Of a stretch of 55,701 nucleotides of DNA, positions 34,877-41,659 are shown piece by piece; positions within the stretch are counted from its first letter, which is position 1, and each line of letters begins with the position of its first letter. The notes beneath the pieces are model-generated. The model saw nothing but the letters and a program-made list of their open reading frames with translations. It made no database searches and was not told where the DNA came from. The stretch spans positions 1-55,701 of the forward strand of contig JAEXNT010000037.1 in NCBI GenBank assembly GCA_023439545.1, read 5' to 3'. This DNA is from Bacillota bacterium. GTDB lineage: Bacteria > Bacillota > Clostridia > Acetivibrionales > DTU013. The position numbers and the translations under genes are program-made.

Positions 34877-36101
34877 AAATGTCTATATCGAAAACTCGGA
34901 TAGACTCTCGGATATTCGCATAACAAACGGCGTATTTGCTGAAATCAATGCCGGACTTTCACTTAAGCCCGGCGAAGAGGTGCTTGACCTCTGCGGAAAG
35001 CTGGCTCTTCCGCCCTTCATCGAGTCCCATATCCACCTCGATACCTGCCTTACGGCCGGCGATCCTGTTTGGAACCTTTCGGGAACTCTGTTTGAAGGGA
35101 TCGAATGCTGGAGCAAGCGTAAGGAAAAGCTATCCAAACCGGATGTGAAGGAACGTGTCAACCGCGTCGTCCGAATGCAGGCGGCAAACGGAGTCCAACA
35201 CGTGCGTACTCATGTGGATGTAACCGATCCGAAGCTTACGGCCCTGGAAGCCATGATTGAACTACGTGATGAATTGAAGGACTATATGGATATTCAGATC
35301 GTGGCATTCCCTCAGGAGGGCATACTCAGCTACCCTAACGGCAAGGCTTTGATGGAAAACGCCGTCAGGATGGGGGTTGATGCGGTCGGCGCCATTCCCC
35401 ATTTTGAATTCACACGGGAGTACGGCGTAGAATCCCTCAACTTTGCCATGGAACTCGCCTGCAAGTATGAAAGGCTTGTAGACGTGCACTGTGATGAAAT
35501 TGACGACGAAGCGTCCCGCGGTCTTGAAACACTGGCGGCGAGAGCCTATGAACTGCAGATGTTCGACCGTGTCACCGCCAGCCATACTACAGCCATGCAT
35601 TCCTATAATAACGCTTATGTAGTCAGGCTCATGCGCCTGCTTAAGATGAGCCGTATTAACTTTGTCGCCAACCCGCTCGTGAACACCCACCTGCAGGGGC
35701 GTATGGACACATATCCCAAGCGCAGAGGCGTTACACGCGTAAAGGAGCTGACGGCGGAGGGGATCAATGTCTCGTTCGGACACGACGATATTTTCGACCC
35801 ATGGTACCCGTTAGGCAACGGAAACATGCGCGACGTGGTATTTATGGGGCTTCATGTATGTCAGATGATGGGGTATGAGGATATTTTGAATTCATACAGA
35901 TTCATTTCAACCAACGCGGCAAAAACCCTTCATCTGGGTGATTCCTACGGCATCCGCGCCGGCAATCCGGCAAGTTTTATCATACTAGACGCCAAGAATT
36001 ATTACGATGCGCTCAACTACAATTCTCCCGTTCTATATTCCTATAATAAAGGACGACTGATTGCAAAAGCAGCCACCGGTACAAAGGATGTACTGTTCTG
36101 A
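34866..36101 (+). CDS. codA: Cytosine deaminase
   Basis: About 411 residues of the amidohydrolase superfamily. Converts cytosine to uracil and ammonia. Metal and catalytic motifs: ESHIHLDTC, HVDVTDPK, VDVHCDEIDDE (catalytic Glu), SHTTAM and GHDDIFDPWYPLGNGNM, all diagnostic for CodA. The ATG at 34866 is chosen with GAAGGTG 6 nt upstream; a GTG 9 nt earlier would collide with that site. Overlaps codB by 11 nt. Uracil produced feeds pyrimidine salvage. Confidence 0.95.
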   Translation: MLIKNVYIENSDRLSDIRITNGVFAEINAGLSLKPGEEVLDLCGKLALPPFIESHIHLDTCLTAGDPVWNLSGTLFEGIECWSKRKEKLSKPDVKERVNRVVRMQAANGVQHVRTHVDVTDPKLTALEAMIELRDELKDYMDIQIVAFPQEGILSYPNGKALMENAVRMGVDAVGAIPHFEFTREYGVESLNFAMELACKYERLVDVHCDEIDDEASRGLETLAARAYELQMFDRVTASHTTAMHSYNNAYVVRLMRLLKMSRINFVANPLVNTHLQGRMDTYPKRRGVTRVKELTAEGINVSFGHDDIFDPWYPLGNGNMRDVVFMGLHVCQMMGYEDILNSYRFISTNAAKTLHLGDSYGIRAGNPASFIILDAKNYYDALNYNSPVLYSYNKGRLIAKAATGTKDVLF

Positions 36102-36113
36102 TAGCGAAAGAAG

Positions 36114-36142
36114 ACGCCGCAGGTAATGCTTGCGGCGTTTTT
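36114..36142 (+). terminator. Terminator of codBA
   Basis: ACGCCGCA (36114-36121)/TGCGGCGT (36131-36138) with a 9-nt loop, followed by TTTTT. It lies 12 nt after the codA stop. Confidence 0.88.
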
Positions 36143-36228
36143 CCTTCAGTTGTTCCGGTCACTTTAATCTTCTTTCTGCAAATCTTTCATCTAGATCCTG
36201 ATCAAGTACACCTTTAAGCATACTTATA

Positions 36229-36303
36229 TACTCATTTAGATAGATTTTTACTCCTGATCGGCTTTGTCAGATAGTCATCCATTCCGCATAGTAGCTTGGG
36301 ATA
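36229..36303 (-). pseudogene. Remnant of a response-regulator receiver domain
   Basis: On the minus strand the frame reads GYPKLLCGMDDYLTKPIRSK and then NLSK before a stop. MDDYLTKPI (36256-36282) is the conserved beta5-alpha5 segment of receiver domains, most often in hybrid sensor kinases. Stops follow on both sides and no other receiver motif is found, so this is a short relic. The rest of 36143-36359 is AT-rich with nothing else recognised. Confidence 0.6.
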
Positions 36304-36359
36304 CCCTCTGATACCCTTGTTCAAATATGATCATTTCAACCTATGTTATCCTTATAATA

Positions 36360-36962
36360 TTAAAAATTCCTTTCAACATCTGAAAATAGAGCATTAAAAA
36401 TCTTGACCTCTCCTTCATACAAAAGTTCTGTTTCGATATCAGGGACGTTTATACAAACATTATTTTTATTTAACTTTGTAAATCCAATACTATATAAGGC
36501 ATCTTTTAATTCGTTTATTTGCGATTTTTCTAAAAATTCTTTTTCATCATAATAACTAAATTCTAACTCATGGTTTGGCAAGCACTTTCTTGTCTCAATA
36601 ACATATGTGTAAAAGTAATTTCCTAGTAAGCTAATGTAAACCTCTAAATCAAGTCTTCTACAATTCAGTGCTAATAAAAGTTCATCATCATCATCAAGTA
36701 TTGGTTGATTTTTATGTAACAATACAGAGAAATGTACACTTGGATATTCAGTGTTTGTCCATTTAGTAATATAATAGTCGCAAAACACTGATTTTAAGAT
36801 AGAATAGCAATTATCAATTAGTTGTATTCTACATTTTTTATTTTTTACAACTTCATTATATTTACGATGTTCAATTGAGTTTTTGTATTCAATACTTAAA
36901 TAGCTGCATTTTTGGGGGTAGTATGTATAAATTAGCTTGATTAACTCGTTAATTAATTCCAT
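36360..36962 (-). CDS. Candidate immunity protein for the adjacent RHS toxin
   Basis: 200 residues, not recognised. No signal peptide or membrane segment; many Asp/Glu, Asn and Tyr residues, with an acidic DDDDELLLALN patch near 95. The gene is much more AT-rich than the surrounding metabolic genes. It begins 22 nt after the RHS stop on the same strand with a strong AGGAGG 5 nt before the ATG, the position and character of an immunity gene in polymorphic toxin loci. The function is inferred from position only. Confidence 0.55.
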   Translation of the reverse strand: MELINELIKLIYTYYPQKCSYLSIEYKNSIEHRKYNEVVKNKKCRIQLIDNCYSILKSVFCDYYITKWTNTEYPSVHFSVLLHKNQPILDDDDELLLALNCRRLDLEVYISLLGNYFYTYVIETRKCLPNHELEFSYYDEKEFLEKSQINELKDALYSIGFTKLNKNNVCINVPDIETELLYEGEVKIFNALFSDVERNF

Positions 36963-36984
36963 ATTGGCCTCCTAAAAACTTAGT

Positions 36985-39900
36985 TTATTGTCCCTTCTTT
37001 GACCTAGTTGAATTAGATCCCTTATCAAAATCTTTATCTTGAAGCAGTTTTTTTGCTGTCTGTGCTGATTTATCTCCTTTTTTTGCAGCGGCATCTATTT
37101 CTGCTTTTGTATTATCTAGCCATTGTCTTGGGAACTTTTGGTTAATACTTCCTTTTTTCTCCTGAGCAATTATTTCAGCAGCAGACCTTTCCTTATTCTC
37201 ATTGCTTGATCCTTGATTGTTATAAATTTCGGCCAGTTTAATATAATTGGCTAAAAAATTTCCATATGAAGAGCCAACGACTGTCGCACCATGCCCGACA
37301 ATAATGGCGCCACCCGCTATTGCCCCAGCACCCCCGGTACTAACAATATAAGCTCCACCGCCACCAGTTTCAATAATTCCCCCAAGGCCACCTAAAAAGT
37401 TTCCGATGAGTTTTCCAGTTGTGTATGTATTCTCGTTGGTTCTTAAGTAATATTCATAACCAGTATCTGAAATACCATATGTATAATCTTCCAGTACACC
37501 TGCACCAATCCCTTGGAACAAGTCAAACATATCCCAATAATTTTTACTATCCATATTCACTGGAATGTGACCAATCGGATCAGTATATTTATTAGGATTA
37601 TTATAACAATAAGTATAGCGGTTCAAAGAAAGAGGATCTGAAGCTTTGCCCAGATAAGAGTCTTCCGTAATGAACCTGCCTACCTTGGGATCATAATATC
37701 TCGCTCGCAGGTAGTAACTGCCCGTTTCCTTATCAAAGTACTCGCAACTATACCTAAATACATTTGTATCGCTCGGATCAGGATTCTTTTCATTGCCAAA
37801 TGCATCATAGTTGTAACTCTTTACAATATCACCAGTAGTACCAGTTAATTGTACCACGTCGCCATGACCACTGAATAGGTAGTGGATGGAAGCGCCTGCG
37901 TCATTAGCTGATTTTATAAGATTTATGCCCCTTATGTAGCTTTCTATCAAAGCTCCATTACCATCCACTTCATAAACTAACTGATCGCCATCCCAGATCT
38001 GTACAGTTGCAGCATTTCCTATTATTTTTCCTGTCCTTAGTCCATTCCCGTCATATGTATACGAACAAACATCCCCATTATCCACCTGTATAAGCTGATT
38101 AAACCCGTCAAATTTGTACTCGTCTGAACCTTTTCCAATTTGATTGCCATTGCTGTCATACTCATAGTCTATAGTTACCGCACTGTTTGAAGTCGTTTTA
38201 CATTCCGCGACTAATCTGTTGTTAAAGTCATATGTGTATGTAGTAGTATAAGGTTCTGTTCCGCCGATTACTGATATGGAAGCACGGTTATTAGAATCAT
38301 CGTACTGATAAGCGGTAGAGACTGAACCTGGTTCACTCACACTTGTCAACCTGCCGAGCCCATCGTAGATATATGAAGTAATGCCGGATGAATCTGACTT
38401 GCTCTGCTGATTGCCATCCATAAAATAATTGTAGGTATATTGAGATATGTTAGCCGAACCATTTTTATTAGTCAGTACTTTGAGTTTGTTCGCTAGATTA
38501 TATGTATAGGTTGTGCTGTTGCCGTTATCATAAGTAAGCACAGATCTGTTGCCATTCCCGTCATACTGATAGGTTCCGGTAACATTACCATTCTCAAGCA
38601 CCTGCCATAGCCTGCCGGTTACATAGTAGGTATACGAAAGGTCTTGCTTGAGAATACCATTTTGAAAAAGTTTGAAGGATATTTTTCTGCCGGCAGTATC
38701 ATATGCATATTCCTTTGAAAATCCATTGGATTGCGTTTCGCTGATGCGCCTGCCCATTCCGTCATATACGTTTGTATAATCTATCCCACCGCCGGAAGTG
38801 GTCAATGTTTCACCTATCGAGTCGTAACTGTAGGAATACGCGGCGTCACATGTCGCGTCGGCGCAAGCTACGGATTTTGATAGTAACCTGTTCATATTGT
38901 CATATGCAAAAGTAGTGACATTTCCATTCCTATCTACTATTGATGTGCTGTTCCCATTCAGATCATATGAATAAATAATGGTGGAATTCAAAGCATCAGT
39001 AATCGAGGTTAGCTTACCCATATGGTTGTACGTATATTTTGTGACTGAATAAACCGTATCGCCCTGTGATATTACATTATCCAGTCCGTTCACAGTTAAC
39101 GGTTGGGAAAGTCCTGTATACAATCTAACCTTATTACCGTCAGCATCATAGAAATACTGCGTATAATTTACCGGCGACCCGTTATTGTATGTAGTTACTT
39201 TAATCAGTAAATTCCTGCTATTATATTCATAGCCGGTTTGATTGTACGCTTCAGGTTCGCCCGGTTTATTACTTGTTGTTTTCTCAATCAATATATTGCC
39301 ACTATTATCATATTCATTTTTTGTAACGGTGTAATACGTTACAGTACCGATCTTCTCAAAAGGAACTCTTTCTTCGGTAAGCCTGTTCAGGCCGTCATAG
39401 TAGAAATAACTAATATTATTTTTCGCATCTGTAGTTGTCTTTGTAAGTCCATTCTGGTAGTATTCAGTCTTTAAGGTAGTATTGTCCGGATTCTTCTGCT
39501 CGATTTGCCGTCCTGCGTAGTCGTATGTAAAGGAAGTGACAGCAACCTCTGAGGAATTCAGATGTTTGGTTACGACCTTTTGGGTATTACCGTTTGTGAG
39601 TATGACGTAATCATATTCTTCAAGCAATACTGGATTTGAGCTGACATCGGTAAAATAGGATTTTGTCACCCTGTTCATCACATCGTATTCATACGTGTAA
39701 ACAGCTCCGTTTGGCTTCGTTTCCGATATTACATTGCCATTAAGGTCATAGACATACGACGTAGCGCTGTTTTCCGGATCGGTTACGGTATGAAGCTTGC
39801 CATTATCATAATAAGTATATCTATAGCCGGTATCTCCGTCATAAGTATGTTCAGTAGGGTTTTCCATGGAGGGATTATATTGATTTGGTGATACTTCCTT

Positions 39901-40437
39901 TATTTTATTGCCACGGAAGTCATATACTGTTCGTGTGGTCTCATTATTGTTCAATACCTGTTTCTCAAGGTTACCGTTAAGGTCATACATAAATGTTGTT
40001 ACGTAGCCTCTGGCTGTTGTTGCACTAATTTTTCGTCCAAGAATATCATATCCACTCATTACTTGATTGTTTTCAGGGTCGATTACTGCAGTATTGTTCC
40101 CGTATGAATCGTAGGTATAAGTAGTCGTATTGTTTTCCGGATCAGTAACAGTCTTAAGTAATCCTTTTGCAAGGTAACCGCTCTGCTGGTTTTCATCATC
40201 AGTGTAATATGCATATGTAGTCACGGCAAATCCGTCATCGGCTCCGTTATATATGTCTGTGCCATTCAATGGCTGCGCTTTTTTAATCAGATTTATACCA
40301 TTTTGGTCATAAATCATCCATGTGTATTTGCCTAATTCATCCTTTATACTCAGCAAATTATTTTTTGCGTCATAGGTCATAACTCTGGTACTATTGTCGG
40401 GATTGGTCACTTTCGTTATATTTCCAGTACCATCCAA
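36985..40437 (-). CDS. RHS/YD-repeat protein with variable C-terminal candidate toxin (3' part of a broken gene)
   Basis: 1150 residues open. Residues 1-900 are tandem YD repeats (patterns like TYTYDSYGN, TTFMYDLNGN). The RHS core follows at about 905-985: YYLRARYYDPKVGRFITEDS, SLNRYTYCYNNPNKYTDPIGH. After the DPxG boundary comes a variable C-terminal region of about 170 residues with a Gly-rich hydrophobic stretch and a basic end (KFPRQWLDNTKAEIDAAAKKG, then AQTAKKLLQDKDF). Known RHS/WapA proteins deliver such C-terminal toxins to neighbouring cells. The natural start is lost: a TAG at 40483-40485 precedes this frame, and the TTG at 40437 has no ribosome binding site. The toxin family was not identified. 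Confidence 0.8.
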   Translation of the reverse strand: MDGTGNITKVTNPDNSTRVMTYDAKNNLLSIKDELGKYTWMIYDQNGINLIKKAQPLNGTDIYNGADDGFAVTTYAYYTDDENQQSGYLAKGLLKTVTDPENNTTTYTYDSYGNNTAVIDPENNQVMSGYDILGRKISATTARGYVTTFMYDLNGNLEKQVLNNNETTRTVYDFRGNKIKEVSPNQYNPSMENPTEHTYDGDTGYRYTYYDNGKLHTVTDPENSATSYVYDLNGNVISETKPNGAVYTYEYDVMNRVTKSYFTDVSSNPVLLEEYDYVILTNGNTQKVVTKHLNSSEVAVTSFTYDYAGRQIEQKNPDNTTLKTEYYQNGLTKTTTDAKNNISYFYYDGLNRLTEERVPFEKIGTVTYYTVTKNEYDNSGNILIEKTTSNKPGEPEAYNQTGYEYNSRNLLIKVTTYNNGSPVNYTQYFYDADGNKVRLYTGLSQPLTVNGLDNVISQGDTVYSVTKYTYNHMGKLTSITDALNSTIIYSYDLNGNSTSIVDRNGNVTTFAYDNMNRLLSKSVACADATCDAAYSYSYDSIGETLTTSGGGIDYTNVYDGMGRRISETQSNGFSKEYAYDTAGRKISFKLFQNGILKQDLSYTYYVTGRLWQVLENGNVTGTYQYDGNGNRSVLTYDNGNSTTYTYNLANKLKVLTNKNGSANISQYTYNYFMDGNQQSKSDSSGITSYIYDGLGRLTSVSEPGSVSTAYQYDDSNNRASISVIGGTEPYTTTYTYDFNNRLVAECKTTSNSAVTIDYEYDSNGNQIGKGSDEYKFDGFNQLIQVDNGDVCSYTYDGNGLRTGKIIGNAATVQIWDGDQLVYEVDGNGALIESYIRGINLIKSANDAGASIHYLFSGHGDVVQLTGTTGDIVKSYNYDAFGNEKNPDPSDTNVFRYSCEYFDKETGSYYLRARYYDPKVGRFITEDSYLGKASDPLSLNRYTYCYNNPNKYTDPIGHIPVNMDSKNYWDMFDLFQGIGAGVLEDYTYGISDTGYEYYLRTNENTYTTGKLIGNFLGGLGGIIETGGGGAYIVSTGGAGAIAGGAIIVGHGATVVGSSYGNFLANYIKLAEIYNNQGSSNENKERSAAEIIAQEKKGSINQKFPRQWLDNTKAEIDAAAKKGDKSAQTAKKLLQDKDFDKGSNSTRSKKGQ

Positions 40438-40482
40438 CTCATATTGTGTCTTTTTGCCGTTTCTGTCGGTGCTGGACTTAAC

Positions 40483-41237
40483 CTAGCCCATACTGTTCTT
40501 TCCATTTTCGTCGACAAAGTATTCGGTTGTTGTCAATTTAGCCTCGGGATCTCTGGAATTTGTAATAAACATCGAGTCGTCGAACCACTGTATTGTTTCA
40601 CGGTTGCTGCTGTCTATGATGCTTACTTTTTTATTGATATTGTCATACGTATAGTTGAAAACATTACCATACGTATCTGTCTTGCTTGTTACCTTATTCT
40701 TGTTTTCACCGTTTGTTCGGTCATATGTTACAGCTTCCACAACATGCATGGAATTATCCCGGATTGAACTAAGGGACCCTTGTTCATCATAACTATAATG
40801 AGTGACATATCCTGCCGGGTCCGTATATTCCGTCAATCTACCGTCTGTATAATCGTACCTGACAATTCTGCCCGCCGGATCTGTAATGCTTTTTATCAAG
40901 CCGTCTTCATAGTTAATACCAAAATACCTTTGTACCTGATCAGTAAATCCGAGTACCTTGCCTTCGCTATCAACACTAATTGTGACAGGTCTTTATATAC
41001 TTCGTATCCTGTAACCGCTACGTTATCAGTCGACTCGACCCATGATAGGCTGGCTCCTGTCGTACTTATATTTGTAGCAACCAGATTTGATGGGGCAGAA
41101 GGTGCTTCCGTATCTATCGGGGGTTCCTCCGCACTTATGTTTTGAGCAAGAATAAATCCAAAAGCTAAAGCTAAAATAATACTAAATAACACAACAGGTC
41201 TTACAAACAACGGATTATTATGCAAAGTTTTTTTCAT
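40483..41237 (-). pseudogene. Broken 5' part of the RHS gene (signal peptide, partial Fn3, YD repeats)
   Basis: ATG 41235-41237 has GGAGG 5 nt upstream and encodes a signal peptide (LFSIILALAFGFILAQNISA) and the first half of a fibronectin-III domain (APSNLVATNISTTGASLSW, TGYEVYKD). At about 40990 the frame breaks: the next frame reads PVTISVDSEGKVLGFTDQ and on into GLIKSITDPAGRIVRYDY, standard RHS sequence. The Fn3 domain is cut mid-strand, which indicates a deletion rather than a one-base slip. The YD frame then meets TAG at 40483-40485, in frame with the downstream 1150-residue ORF; one CAG-to-TAG change would account for it. Confidence 0.82.
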
Positions 41238-41407
41238 AAAATCCTCCATATTTTATTTTAGATGTAATTATCTGTAACCGATTGATACAATGATTGTATA
41301 CTTTATTTGGAAAATCTAATATAGTGAATTAGCATTATCATGTAGTACTTTATAACTATCCGGGTTGAAGTTATTCCATAAAGGCAGGCAGTTGCAAGAT
41401 TAAAAGA

Positions 41408-41435
41408 AAAGACCCGGGCAATTACCCAAGTCTTT
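41408..41435. terminator. Hairpin terminator beyond the dockerin remnant
   Basis: AAAGACCCGGG (41408-41418) pairs with CCCAAGTCTTT (41425-41435) over 11 bp including two G-T pairs. On the minus strand TTTCTTTT follows; on the plus strand TTT follows. It marks the original end of the dockerin-bearing gene. 41250-41407 is AT-rich and presumably held the RHS promoter. Confidence 0.65.
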
Positions 41436-41453
41436 TTCAGTAGCCACTTAAGC

Positions 41454-41652
41454 CTAAACAATTAGTTTTGCGATAGATACGATATCCGCAATGTTAATTA
41501 CATTGTTCTTGTTGAAGTCGTAGAACTTGGCCTTTATCCAAAGCGCATCTCCCTTTCTTTAAATCAAGCATGTCGATGATGTTGATAAGGTCGTGCAGCG
41601 TCACCTTGCCATCTGCGTCCGAATCGCCCGAGTAGCCGTCATAAGTAGACAT
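41454..41652 (-). pseudogene. Frameshifted dockerin module remnant
   Basis: The minus strand encodes two EF-hand-like dockerin repeats. The first is GDSDADGKVTLHDLINIIDM with Ca2+ ligands Asp at loop positions 1, 3, 5 and 12. After a frame change around 41540 the second reads AKFYDFNKNNVINIADIVSI, then AKLIV and a stop at 41454-41456. Type I dockerins have exactly this pair of roughly 24-residue repeats, at the C-terminus of cellulosomal enzymes. Nothing of the parent enzyme remains upstream, since the next gene ends at 41660. The remnant is too short to function alone. Confidence 0.78.
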
Positions 41653-41659
41653 GCACCAA

